The position numbers and the translations under genes were made by a program. The notes beneath the pieces were generated by a model. The model searched no databases, had not been told where the DNA came from, and was given only the letters and a program-made list of their open reading frames with translations. Source: Saprospiraceae bacterium (lineage in GTDB: Bacteria > Bacteroidota > Bacteroidia > Chitinophagales > Saprospiraceae). Taken from it: a stretch of DNA of 64,000 bases. The DNA lies in contig JAEUUU010000004.1 of assembly GCA_016787345.1 (NCBI GenBank), positions 27,351 to 91,350 of the forward strand. Direction: 5' to 3'. Shown here piece after piece: positions 50,137 through 58,692 of this stretch; position 1 is the first letter of the stretch; every line of letters starts with the position of its first letter.

Positions 50137-51204
50137 ATGGCCACTTCGACGAAAAAGCCCTCTGGCAACGGCGCCACCACCGCCGCATCTATTCCCGGCA
50201 ACCGCATCGTCACGCTCGACGAATTCATCATCCGTTCGGAAAAAGACTTCGAATACGCCACCGGCGAACTGACCGGCCTTTTGCGCGACATCGGCGTAGC
50301 CGCCAAGATTATCAACCGCGAGGTGAATAAAGCCGGCCTGGTCAACATCCTCGGCGCCTCCGACTCGGGTGAAAACACCTCCGGCGACATGCAGCAAAAA
50401 CTCGACGTGTACGCCAATGAAAAACTCATCGAGTGCCTCAAAAACTCCGGCGAATGCTGCGCCGTGGCTTCCGAAGAAAACAAGGATATTATCCTGGTGC
50501 CCCAGGTCGGTTCGAAAAAAAGCCACTACGTCGTCATGTTCGACCCGCTCGACGGCTCCTCCAACATCGACGTTAACGTGAGCGTGGGCACTATTTTCGC
50601 CATTTACCGGCGCAAAAGCGACCCCAACGGCCCGGCTACCATCGAAGACTTTCTGCAACCCGGCACCCGCCAGGTTGCCGCCGGTTACGTGCTCTACGGC
50701 ACTTCCACTATCCTCGTTTACACCACCGGCAACGGTGTCAACGGCTTCACGCTCGACCCCTCCATCGGCGAGTTTTGCCTCAGCCACCGCAACATGCGCA
50801 TCCCCGAAAACGGCCAGACCTACTCGGTCAACCAGGGCTATTATTCCAAATTCGACCTGGAAATGCGCCGCTATATCGACCAGTGCTCCGATATGAACTA
50901 CGGCCTGCGCTACATCGGTTCCATGGTATCCGATGTGCACCGCATCCTGATCCAGGGCGGTATTTTCCTTTACCCCAGCACCCGCAAATACCCGAAAGGC
51001 AAACTTCGCCTGCTGTACGAATGCAACCCGCTGTCGATGATCGTCGAACAAGCCGGCGGTAAAGCTATCAACACACAACTGAAACGTATTCTCGACATGG
51101 TACCGAGCGAGCTGCACCAACGCGGCACCATTGCCATCGGCTCGCCGGCCATGGTCGACGAACTACAGGCGTTCATCGAACGCTATTCGGCGCTGCCGCT
51201 GTGA
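50137..51204 (+). CDS. fbp: Fructose-1,6-bisphosphatase, class I
   Basis: A 355-residue cytosolic phosphatase of gluconeogenesis that removes the 1-phosphate of fructose-1,6-bisphosphate. The metal loop is MFDPLDGSSNIDVNVSVGTIF starting near 133, and LYPSTRKYPKGKLRLLYECNP carries substrate-binding residues. NHEVNKAGL-like sequence (IINREVNKAGLVNILG) is N-terminal. A TAATTTTG box lies at 50073-50080, about 60 bases before the ATG. The 20-residue N-terminal extension is not conserved. Downstream is a nested inverted repeat. Confidence 0.97.
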   Translation: MATSTKKPSGNGATTAASIPGNRIVTLDEFIIRSEKDFEYATGELTGLLRDIGVAAKIINREVNKAGLVNILGASDSGENTSGDMQQKLDVYANEKLIECLKNSGECCAVASEENKDIILVPQVGSKKSHYVVMFDPLDGSSNIDVNVSVGTIFAIYRRKSDPNGPATIEDFLQPGTRQVAAGYVLYGTSTILVYTTGNGVNGFTLDPSIGEFCLSHRNMRIPENGQTYSVNQGYYSKFDLEMRRYIDQCSDMNYGLRYIGSMVSDVHRILIQGGIFLYPSTRKYPKGKLRLLYECNPLSMIVEQAGGKAINTQLKRILDMVPSELHQRGTIAIGSPAMVDELQAFIERYSALPL

Positions 51205-51209
51205 TGAAT

Positions 51210-51426
51210 TGGTGAATGGGTGAGGTGGTGAATTGGTGATAAAAGGGCAACTTTTGCGCTCTTGTCGTGTTTTGGAATTTCGGTCATACCGACGGATGAT
51301 TATTTGTTTCCCGCCGATCGGCGCAGATTGTTTGTTTAAAAAATCTGCCTTTTATCTGCACTAATCTGCGGAAAACACCCCCGAGAGCAGCAACAACCCT
51401 TTTATAACCACCTCACCCATTCACCA
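51210..51426. repeat. Nested inverted repeats between fbp and the DUF2141 gene
   Basis: TGGTGAATGGGTGAGGTGGT at 51210-51229 is the exact reverse complement of 51407-51426, and ATAAAAGGG at 51239-51247 pairs with CCCTTTTAT at 51397-51405. About 150 bases lie between the arms, and inside them is a second set of atctgc words (51324-51370), one of them inverted. The gtgaat word links it to the repeat at 21437-21618. Confidence 0.8.
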
Positions 51427-51440
51427 TCTCACCATTTTCC

Positions 51441-51848
51441 ATGTTCCTTCCCCTTCTTTTCGCGCTGGCAACAACACCCCCTGCCGACTTCCGGATTACG
51501 TTCACCAATCTGACGACGACAAAAGGCCAGTTGTACGTCGCGGTGTACGACCGCGCCGACGGGTTTATGAAGCCCGAACGAGTCGTGTGGAAAACCATCG
51601 TGCCAGTGCAGGGCAGTTCGCTCGAACTCACCATACCGGGGTTTCCGCCGGGCACGTATGCCGTCAGTTGTTTTCACGATATCAACGGAAACGGAAAGCT
51701 TGACACCAATCTGGTCGGCATCCCGACGGAGCCGTATGGCTTCTCCAACAACGTGCGACCCAAATTCAGGGCGCCGACCTGGGACGAAGCCAAATTCGAC
51801 CTGGGCGCCAGCGGACGATCCATTTCTATTCGTCTGGAAAAATGGTAA
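51441..51848 (+). CDS. DUF2141 exported protein
   Basis: A 135-residue protein with a signal peptide (MFLPLLFALATTPPA) and the DUF2141 pattern: TTTKGQLYVAVYDRADGFM, PPGTYAVSCFHDINGNGKLDTNLVGIPTEPYGFSNN and DEAKFDLG. The domain is thought to be a beta-sandwich in the periplasm or outer membrane; role not established. Its start codon is close to the right arm of the repeat. The MlaF-like gene starts 57 bases later. Confidence 0.88.
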   Translation: MFLPLLFALATTPPADFRITFTNLTTTKGQLYVAVYDRADGFMKPERVVWKTIVPVQGSSLELTIPGFPPGTYAVSCFHDINGNGKLDTNLVGIPTEPYGFSNNVRPKFRAPTWDEAKFDLGASGRSISIRLEKW

Positions 51849-51905
51849 GCTCCCCGATATGCCGGCAGCGCGTACCTTTGCCCCCAAGCAACTACCCAGC
51901 AAAGC

Positions 51906-52670
51906 ATGATCAGAGCCGATAACATCGTCAAATCCTTTGGGAATCAGGAGGTACTGAAAGGCATTTCTTTTCTCTTCGAAGCCGGAAAAACCAACCTTAT
52001 CATCGGCCGAAGCGGTTCGGGCAAGACCGTTTTGATGAAAATTCTGGTCGGCTTGTTCCGACCCAGCAGCGGCAGTGTGTGGTACGATGACGTGAATTTC
52101 ACCGCGTTGGAAAAAGAAGACGTCAGGGCGATCCGTATGAAAGTGGGTATGTTGTTCCAGGGCTCGGCCCTTTTCGATTCGCTCACGGTGGAAGAAAATA
52201 TTCGGTTTCCGCTCGACATGTTTACCCATTATACCCCGAAACAAAAACTCGAACGCGTCAATTATTGCCTCGAACGCGTCAATCTGGCCGGAAACAACCA
52301 CAAATACCCCTCCGAACTTTCCGGCGGTATGCAAAAACGCGTGGGTATCGCCCGCGCGATCGTGCTCCAGCCGCAATACCTGTTTTGCGACGAACCCAAC
52401 TCGGGCCTCGACCCGAAAACCTCTATTCTGATCGACGAACTCATCTACGACATCACACAGGAAAACAACATCACCACCATCATGAATACCCACGACATGA
52501 ACTCGGTGATGGAAATCGGCGACAAGATTTGCTTTCTGCACGAGGGCCGGCTCGAATGGTCGGGCGACCGCTCGCAGGTGTTGACCAGCGAAAATGAGAA
52601 CCTTCAGTCGTTCATGTTCGCCTCGCCGTTTTTACAACGTTTGCGCAAGGCCGCGCTGGGCAAAGTTTAG
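51906..52670 (+). CDS. ABC ATPase, MlaF-like
   Basis: A 254-residue ATPase. Walker A GRSGSGKT at 34-41, signature LSGGMQKR near 138-145 and Walker B YLFCDEPNSGLDP near 158-170 all fit MlaF/Mkl-type ATPases that drive retrograde phospholipid transport with the MlaE permease. No mlaE, mlaD or other Mla gene is adjacent, though normally they are. A TACCTTTG box at 51873-51880 lies just upstream. murQ starts two bases after its stop. Confidence 0.88.
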   Translation: MIRADNIVKSFGNQEVLKGISFLFEAGKTNLIIGRSGSGKTVLMKILVGLFRPSSGSVWYDDVNFTALEKEDVRAIRMKVGMLFQGSALFDSLTVEENIRFPLDMFTHYTPKQKLERVNYCLERVNLAGNNHKYPSELSGGMQKRVGIARAIVLQPQYLFCDEPNSGLDPKTSILIDELIYDITQENNITTIMNTHDMNSVMEIGDKICFLHEGRLEWSGDRSQVLTSENENLQSFMFASPFLQRLRKAALGKV

Positions 52671-52672
52671 TT

Positions 52673-53506
52673 ATGGAAAAAATTACGGAAAGCCCTTCCC
52701 GCTACCGGCATCTCGAACAGATGTCGGTACGCGATCTCCTCACGGGCATCAATGCCGAAGACCAAACCGTGCCGCTTGCAGTAGCCCAGGCTATGCCGCA
52801 GATCGAGGCACTGGTAGAAGCGTTGGCGCCCCGAATGCAGGAAGGCGGCCGGCTTTTTTATATCGGAGCAGGTACCAGCGGCCGGCTGGGCGTAGTGGAT
52901 GCCTCCGAAATACCGCCGACCTATGGCGCGCCACCAGGCTGGGTAGTCGGAATCATTGCCGGCGGCGACACGGCCATCCGGAAAGCCGTGGAAGGCGCCG
53001 AAGACAGCACCACGCAGGCCTGGGACGACCTGGCTGCACATCAAATCGACCGGCAGGATTTCGTGATCGGTATTGCTGCCTCGGGCACCACACCCTACGT
53101 GGTGCACGGCCTGCGCGCCTGCCGCCAACGGGGCATTGCCACCGGCTGCATTACCTGCAACCCCGGCGCCCCTGTGCTGGCCGAGGCCGATTACCCGGTG
53201 CTGGCCGTCGTGGGCCCCGAGTTCGTGACCGGCAGCACACGGATGAAGGCCGGCACGGCTCAAAAACTCATCCTCAACATGATCTCCACCGCCGTCATGA
53301 TCCGCCTGGGCCGGGTTCAGGACAACCGCATGGTGGACATGCAACTCAGCAATCAAAAACTCGTGGACCGCGGCGCCCGTATGGTGATGCAATCGACCGG
53401 TCTTGACTACGAGGCCGCGCGTGAACTGTTGCTGAAACACGGCAGTGTGCGCGAAGCGACCGACAAGTATTTTTCCTCCGGACAGGATATTAGCAAGATG
53501 GATTGA
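52673..53506 (+). CDS. murQ: N-acetylmuramic acid 6-phosphate etherase
   Basis: A 277-residue SIS-domain enzyme that cleaves the lactyl ether of MurNAc-6-phosphate in cell-wall recycling. The active Glu79 is in VVDASEIPPTYG and GAGTSGRLG (65-73) is the sugar-phosphate loop; AASGTTPYVVHGL and STRMKAGTAQKLILN complete the family signature. Cytoplasmic. No neighbouring kinase (anmK, murK) or PTS gene, so the source of MurNAc-6-P is elsewhere. Overlaps none of its neighbours; cotranscribed with the MlaF-like gene by spacing. Confidence 0.95.
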   Translation: MEKITESPSRYRHLEQMSVRDLLTGINAEDQTVPLAVAQAMPQIEALVEALAPRMQEGGRLFYIGAGTSGRLGVVDASEIPPTYGAPPGWVVGIIAGGDTAIRKAVEGAEDSTTQAWDDLAAHQIDRQDFVIGIAASGTTPYVVHGLRACRQRGIATGCITCNPGAPVLAEADYPVLAVVGPEFVTGSTRMKAGTAQKLILNMISTAVMIRLGRVQDNRMVDMQLSNQKLVDRGARMVMQSTGLDYEAARELLLKHGSVREATDKYFSSGQDISKMD

Positions 53507-53552
53507 CGGGGAAATGCTTCTTTTATGGTGGATTTTATTCAACGACACCGCC

Positions 53553-55229
53553 ATGAAGCAACGCACGGTTTTTGTACTGATTTTCAGTTTTTGTTCTGTT
53601 CTTCTTTTTTCACAAAGCTGGTCCACCGTAGGGGGCAATAATGCCAAAAACGGTCGAGGCCGGATGCCCGGCCCGACCAGCGCCGCTACTCCGTTGTGGT
53701 CGGTCAACGCCGATTTGTACACCGCCTGGGGCAATGCCGTGTACATCAGCGGCGACCGTTTCGTGCAAACCCGTATTCAGCTGGATCCCGTTTATACCGG
53801 TCAGGTGGAGTGCCGGCAGCTGTCGGACGGCGCGCTTTTATGGACCTACGGCGAAAACGGCGGCATCCCGTACGTCGTGGGATTCAACGAACATGCGGTG
53901 TACGTGCATGATTATGCCACCGCCGATTTTATCGCCCTCGATCCGCAAACCGGCGCCGAACGCTGGCGCCACCCCGAGGCAGTGGATATGTTTGGTGGAA
54001 ATGCCGGTATCGTATTCGCCTGCAACGGCGACCCCGTGGTGTTTGGCAAAAGAATCGACCAATACACGGGCGAAACGGTATGGGCAACCACGTACCTCAT
54101 CCCGATTCTGCCCGACGGCGGATATGCCGTTTACGGCGATACCTACTACCACTGGGAGGGCACCGTACTGACGCCTAAACGGCTCATCGCTATCGATATG
54201 AACAGCGGACAGCTGAAATACAAATCGGACCCCATGCCCGGCGATCCTGACCAGGAAAATCCTTTGACCATAGGCCCCGACGGCGTCATTTACATCTCCC
54301 GCGACGGCGGCCCGCTGATCGCTTACAAAGACAATGGCGCGGGGTTCGATACCCTTTGGATGAGCAATTTCAGCGCGCAGAGCCGCGTCTCGGTGGGGCC
54401 CGACGGCAGTTTGTATTATTTCCGCAACAACCGCCTCCTGAGGGTCGATCCGGCCAACGGTCAGCCGCTCGATACTTCGGTGCAAGCCCTCGCCTCTACT
54501 TCCCCACCCCTGATCGCCATCGACCCCGACGGGCGGGTGTATGCCAGCAACGGCGCTTTTGGCGGGGCAGGCCGGTACTATTGTTACACACCCGATCTGA
54601 GTCAAATTCTCTGGACTTTGCCTACCCCGACCAATTATTATTCGGGTCCGGCTTTCGGGCGCAACGGCGTTTTGATTGCCGTCGGGGAGGGCACTTCGAT
54701 CAGAGCCTATTCCTATGCGGAGCAGCACCAGCCGGTTGCAGATTTTGAAGCGTCGACGTATTCGACGAGTGTTGGAAGCCCGGTAGTTTTTCAGGATTAC
54801 ACCTCGTTTTCGCCATCGTCGTTCGAATGGCATTTTCCGGGCGGCGCCCCCGCCAGTTCAACCGACCCGAATCCGCCGGCCGTCGTGTACGATGCGCCGG
54901 GCTGGTACGACGTGACGCTTATCGTGCAAAACGCGTTGGGTACAGATACCCTGACCAAAGCATGTCTCATTGAAGTAAAAGAGGCTTCATCGACGCCCGG
55001 GCCGGGCGATTTGGATGTGCGTATCTATCCCAATCCGGCCAGCGATTGGGTGCGGGTGGAAGCGCCGGAGGGGAGTTGGGTGCGGGTGTGGGAAACAGGC
55101 AGCGGGCGACTACTGTTGACCTCAAATGCCACAGCATTAATCAATATTGGCGCCTGGCCAGCGGGTATGTATGTGGTGGAGGTGAAAAATGGGAAGAGTG
55201 TTTGGCGGGGGAGGTTGGTAGTGTATTAA
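53553..55229 (+). CDS. Secreted propeller protein with T9SS type A tail
   Basis: A 558-residue exported protein (ATG 53553, signal peptide ending LLFSQ). It has a PQQ-like/beta-propeller body (GNNAKNGRGRMPGPTSAATPLWS; ALLWTYGENGG; GTVLTPKRLIAIDMNSGQL), then a PKD-like domain (PVADFEASTYSTSVGSPVVFQDYTSFSPSSFEWHFPGG), and a last 80 residues of T9SS type A sorting form (VRIYPNPASDWVRVE; ALINIGAWPAGMYVVEVKNGK). Likely secreted and attached to the surface. Probably not functionally linked to murQ. Converges on the lipoprotein gene with a four-base overlap. Confidence 0.88.
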   Translation: MKQRTVFVLIFSFCSVLLFSQSWSTVGGNNAKNGRGRMPGPTSAATPLWSVNADLYTAWGNAVYISGDRFVQTRIQLDPVYTGQVECRQLSDGALLWTYGENGGIPYVVGFNEHAVYVHDYATADFIALDPQTGAERWRHPEAVDMFGGNAGIVFACNGDPVVFGKRIDQYTGETVWATTYLIPILPDGGYAVYGDTYYHWEGTVLTPKRLIAIDMNSGQLKYKSDPMPGDPDQENPLTIGPDGVIYISRDGGPLIAYKDNGAGFDTLWMSNFSAQSRVSVGPDGSLYYFRNNRLLRVDPANGQPLDTSVQALASTSPPLIAIDPDGRVYASNGAFGGAGRYYCYTPDLSQILWTLPTPTNYYSGPAFGRNGVLIAVGEGTSIRAYSYAEQHQPVADFEASTYSTSVGSPVVFQDYTSFSPSSFEWHFPGGAPASSTDPNPPAVVYDAPGWYDVTLIVQNALGTDTLTKACLIEVKEASSTPGPGDLDVRIYPNPASDWVRVEAPEGSWVRVWETGSGRLLLTSNATALINIGAWPAGMYVVEVKNGKSVWRGRLVVY

Positions 55230-56077
55230 TGCACCCAATTCCCCGAAACCAACCGCGCCTCCCTCGGCTCGTACATCCCGTTTGAAAACCGGATTCTGGC
55301 CTCGAAAGTTTTTCCCGATGCATCGCGCATGGGTTTGAATTTACCATTGTTCAGTTCATAGGGTTTCACCGTCAGGTTGATCGTATCCTGTTGCCAGTCG
55401 TCGTATTCCAATGCCAGCCACTCCAGGCGTTTGTCGCCGTCGGTATCGGCCAGCAGGCCAGGTTGGGGAAAATGGTCGAAGAAATAAAAGCCCGGGGTTT
55501 GGTCGTTCAGACAAACGAGCAAGGTGGCGTTGTACATACAGAAACTGCCGTTGCAATCCTTATTGTTGAGGCTGCCTGCGAGCCAGTCTTCGTTACCAAG
55601 TCTGAACTTCCGCCATTCGCCGGTAAAATGCCAGTACAACGAAACACTGTCGCCGCTGATTTGATACCTGTGGGCGTCCGGTTGAAGCGGAATATCGTTG
55701 AATCGAAGTCGCAAAGAACGGATTTCGGAGCCCATACCCGGTTCTGGCGGGCAATCGGGGTAATGGCCGTCAACATGGATTGTCATCCCCGGATATTTCA
55801 AATCTGTGATTAAATGACATTCTCCTTTCACCTGTTTCCGCTGCCAGGCTGCTTCGGGGTTCAGCCGGGTAAATGCAGGGTCGAATGCCAGCCCCGAGCC
55901 AGTCAGTATTTGCAAAATACTGTCCAGACTCCCGTCGGCTTCCAGGTATTCTTCCGTTGTTTCTGCTTCTTTCACCAATGGCTGGTGCACCCCCGCAGGT
56001 TGATGCCTGGCTGACGGACTGCAGGCTGCCAGGAGAACAAGTACAGCAACCAATACAACGGAGCGTGGCACTATCAT
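55226..56077 (-). CDS. Lipoprotein of unknown function
   Basis: A 283-residue lipoprotein with lipobox LLAAC (Cys19). The N-terminal mature part is acidic (KEAETTEEYLEADGSLDSIL), the rest contains strands such as HLITDLKYPGMTIHVDGHYPD and SLYWHFTGEWRKFRLG. A four-base overlap with the T9SS cargo gene stop and 5 bases to hutU are seen, so it may be in an operon with hutU. No motif for function; location likely outer membrane. Confidence 0.75.
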   Translation of the reverse strand: MIVPRSVVLVAVLVLLAACSPSARHQPAGVHQPLVKEAETTEEYLEADGSLDSILQILTGSGLAFDPAFTRLNPEAAWQRKQVKGECHLITDLKYPGMTIHVDGHYPDCPPEPGMGSEIRSLRLRFNDIPLQPDAHRYQISGDSVSLYWHFTGEWRKFRLGNEDWLAGSLNNKDCNGSFCMYNATLLVCLNDQTPGFYFFDHFPQPGLLADTDGDKRLEWLALEYDDWQQDTINLTVKPYELNNGKFKPMRDASGKTFEARIRFSNGMYEPREARLVSGNWVH

Positions 56078-56082
56078 CTCAA

Positions 56083-58161
56083 CTATTTTTTAGTGCCAAA
56101 GGCTGTTTTGACAATCTCTGCATCCGCCAGATACGGCACCGTCACCTGCAAATCGGGATAGGCCGCCATGGCCCGCTCAATAGTGGTCATGGCATGCGGG
56201 TTGCGGCCCCAGGCGCGGCGCGCGATACCGTTGTTGACGTCCCAGAACAGCATACTGTGCAGGCGTCGGTCGGCCTCGGGCGATCCGTCGAGCACCATAC
56301 CGAAGCCGCCGTTGATCACTTCGCCCCAGCCCACGCCGCCACCGTTGTGCAGGCTCACCCAGGTGGCGCCGCGGAACGAATCGCCGATCACATTGTGTAC
56401 GGCCATGTCGGCTGTGTACCGCGAGCCGTCGTACAGGTTGGCGGTTTCGCGGAAAGGCGAATCGGTACCCGATACGTCGTGGTGGTCGCGGCCCAGCACG
56501 ACCGGGCCGCGCAGTTCGCCGCGCGCGATGGCGTCGTTGAACGCTTTGGAAATACGCATCCGGCCTTCTGCATCGGCGTAAAGGATGCGGGAAAACGAGC
56601 CGACCACCGGCAGGTTTTGTTTGGCCGTGCGAATCCAGAGCAGGTTGTCGCGTATCTGGCCCCGGATGTCGTCGGGGGCTTCATCGAGCATGGCTTCCAG
56701 CACGTCGCCCGCGATGGCGTCGCTGCGGTCGAGGTCGGCGGGATCGCCCGAGCAGCACACCCAGCGGAAGGGTCCGAAGCCGTAATCGAAACAAAGCGGA
56801 CCCATGATGTCTTCCACATAGGATGGATAGCGGTAAGGCGACTCGGCCACACTGATTTCGCCGGGTTTCAGGGGGAGGCAGCCGGGTTTGAACACCGCGG
56901 CGCCCACATCGCCGGCTTCTTTCAGGAAGGCGTTGCCGTAGTCCCAGAAATACATGCCGCGCTCGCACAGGACATTGACTGCCGCGGCATGGCGGCGCAG
57001 CGATTCGGCCACGGCGGCCATGAAGCGGGGCTTGTCGCTGATGAGCAGGTCCTTGGCTTCTTTGAACGTATACCCCGCGGGGCAATAGCCCATGTCGTGG
57101 ATGTTGTGGCAGCTCGTCTGGTCGGAGCCCAGTTCAATTTTGACATTATCCCGTACAAAACGCTCCCAAAGATCGACGATGTTGCCGTGGTAGATCAGTG
57201 CCGTGGCTTCGCCGCGCTGACGGCTTTGTTCGATGCGGGAAAGGAGTTGGTCGAGGTCGCTGTAAACATTTTCCCGCAGGATATAACCGTCGGTAATGCG
57301 CTGCTGTACGGCGTCGCCGTCTACTTCGGCGATCACGCCCACGCAGCCGGTAATGACCGCCGCCATGGCCTGCGCGCCCGACATGCCGCCCAGGCCGCTG
57401 GTCACGAACACCTTGCCGCGCAGGTTGTCGCTGCCGAGGCCGAGCCGGCGGCCGGCGTTGAGCAGGGTGATGGTGGTGCCGTGGACGATACCCTGCGGAC
57501 CGATGTACATGAACGAGCCGGCCGTCATCTGTCCGTATTGCGTCACGCCGAGCGCGTTGAAACGATTCCAGTCTTCCTTGCGCGAGTAATTGGGGATCAT
57601 CATACCGTTGGTCACGACCACGCGGGGCGCTTCCAGATGGCTGGGAAACAGTCCAAGCGGGTGGCCGGAATAGAGCACCAGTGTTTGCTGATCGGTCATT
57701 TCGGCCAGGTAGCGCATGGTCAGGCGGTATTGCGCCCAGTTTTGGAACACGGCGCCGTTGCCGCCGTAAGTAATCAGTTCGTGGGGGTGTTTGGCGACCT
57801 TGGGGTCGAGGTTGTTCTGGATCATCAGCATGATCGCGGCTGCCTGTCGGGAGCGGGCGGGGTAATCGGCTACCGGCCGGGCGTGCATGGCGTAGTCGGG
57901 CCGGAAACGGTACATGTAGATGCGGCCGTATTGTTCCAGTTCGGCGGCAAATTCGGCGGCGAGTTCGGCGTGCCATTGGGGCGGGAAATAGCGCAGGGCG
58001 TTTTGTACGGCCAGTACTTTTTCTTCGGCCGACAAGACGCCTTCGATCACCCGGCGGGGCGCGTGGCTGACGCCGGGGTCGAGCGGTTTGGGGGCAGGCA
58101 AGGTGGTGGGAATACCTTCGAGAATTTGGCGTTGGAAGTCGTTGGTCGGGCTGATGGACAT
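56083..58161 (-). CDS. hutU: Urocanate hydratase
   Basis: A 692-residue NAD-dependent enzyme of histidine degradation that hydrates urocanate to imidazolonepropionate. The ATG at 58161 opens it; a TTG upstream is not used. NAD-binding loop GLGGMSGAQAMAAVITGCVGV, the cysteine-containing FRWVCCSGDPADL (active-site Cys), VLGRDHHDVSGTDSPFRE and ATWVSLHNGGGVGWG are visible. It is longer than the usual 550-560 residues, as is common in Bacteroidota. No other hut gene (hutH, hutI, hutG) is in the window. Confidence 0.93.
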   Translation of the reverse strand: MSISPTNDFQRQILEGIPTTLPAPKPLDPGVSHAPRRVIEGVLSAEEKVLAVQNALRYFPPQWHAELAAEFAAELEQYGRIYMYRFRPDYAMHARPVADYPARSRQAAAIMLMIQNNLDPKVAKHPHELITYGGNGAVFQNWAQYRLTMRYLAEMTDQQTLVLYSGHPLGLFPSHLEAPRVVVTNGMMIPNYSRKEDWNRFNALGVTQYGQMTAGSFMYIGPQGIVHGTTITLLNAGRRLGLGSDNLRGKVFVTSGLGGMSGAQAMAAVITGCVGVIAEVDGDAVQQRITDGYILRENVYSDLDQLLSRIEQSRQRGEATALIYHGNIVDLWERFVRDNVKIELGSDQTSCHNIHDMGYCPAGYTFKEAKDLLISDKPRFMAAVAESLRRHAAAVNVLCERGMYFWDYGNAFLKEAGDVGAAVFKPGCLPLKPGEISVAESPYRYPSYVEDIMGPLCFDYGFGPFRWVCCSGDPADLDRSDAIAGDVLEAMLDEAPDDIRGQIRDNLLWIRTAKQNLPVVGSFSRILYADAEGRMRISKAFNDAIARGELRGPVVLGRDHHDVSGTDSPFRETANLYDGSRYTADMAVHNVIGDSFRGATWVSLHNGGGVGWGEVINGGFGMVLDGSPEADRRLHSMLFWDVNNGIARRAWGRNPHAMTTIERAMAAYPDLQVTVPYLADAEIVKTAFGTKK

Positions 58162-58321
58162 GAGGGTCGACTTATTTTTTAACAAGAACTTTGCGTTGCA
58201 TGTTTAGTTGAAATACCTGGTGGTGTAATCGGGTATTCCGTGCGACAAAGGTGCGGTTTTGACGTAAAACCCCCAAAAGGCAAAAATTTTGTAATTTTGA
58301 ATTCTAAACTTGGCCTAACTT

Positions 58322-58540
58322 ATGGGAGAGGAAACTGTAATTTTAAAAAAGTACTTACAACTGCCTGTCAATGATCAAGTTCTTGTGTCAGAGCTAATTG
58401 AGTTTTTACTACACAAACATTCGATTACAACCTTCTCCCAACCCCCTCTAAAACGTCGGTTAGGCCATTTAAAAGGGAAAATCAAACTAAGCCCTGACTT
58501 TGACGAACCATTAGATGATCTTAAGGAATATATGCAATGA
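58322..58540 (+). CDS. Antitoxin-like protein (DUF2281-type)
   Basis: A 72-residue frame with N-terminal LKKYLQLPVNDQVLVSELIEFLL and C-terminal KIKLSPDFDEPLDDLKEYMQ, which is the usual antitoxin layout (DUF2281/AbrB-like) next to a PIN toxin. The last four bases overlap the PIN start (ATGA), as in toxin-antitoxin operons. The DNA is AT-rich, unlike the GC-rich genes around it, suggesting recent transfer. The toxin half is truncated, so the antitoxin is probably now without a partner. Confidence 0.75.
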   Translation: MGEETVILKKYLQLPVNDQVLVSELIEFLLHKHSITTFSQPPLKRRLGHLKGKIKLSPDFDEPLDDLKEYMQ

Positions 58541-58692
58541 GACGAATTTTGCTTGATACTCATGCATTAATCTGGGCATTGGAAAGCCCTGCTCAGTTAC
58601 CCTCTCATGTATTAGAAGTGATTGAAACAACTGAAAATCAGGTTTATGTATGCCCTCCATCTTCCTTTCCGCCGCCTGGCGCCGCCTCCTGA
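58537..58692 (+). pseudogene. Truncated PIN-domain (VapC-type) toxin
   Basis: Read from ATG 58537: MRRILLDTHALIWALE is the PIN start with the first catalytic Asp7, and it continues to about residue 38 (TTENQVYVCP), then runs into the 5' end of the DUF2071 gene and stops at 58692. VapC proteins are normally 125-135 residues with three more acidic residues, so at least two thirds is lost. The fusion point falls near 58645-58650, and the DNA composition changes there. It is a relic, not a working toxin. Confidence 0.85.

Noticed and set aside
55873-58182. 769-residue antisense frame over hutU
   Set aside because: Mirror of a GC-rich gene with typical Arg/Ala/His bias; hutU is well supported.
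58537-58692. Frameshifted but full-length VapC
   Set aside because: No PIN-like residues are found in any frame after 58650; that DNA encodes DUF2071.
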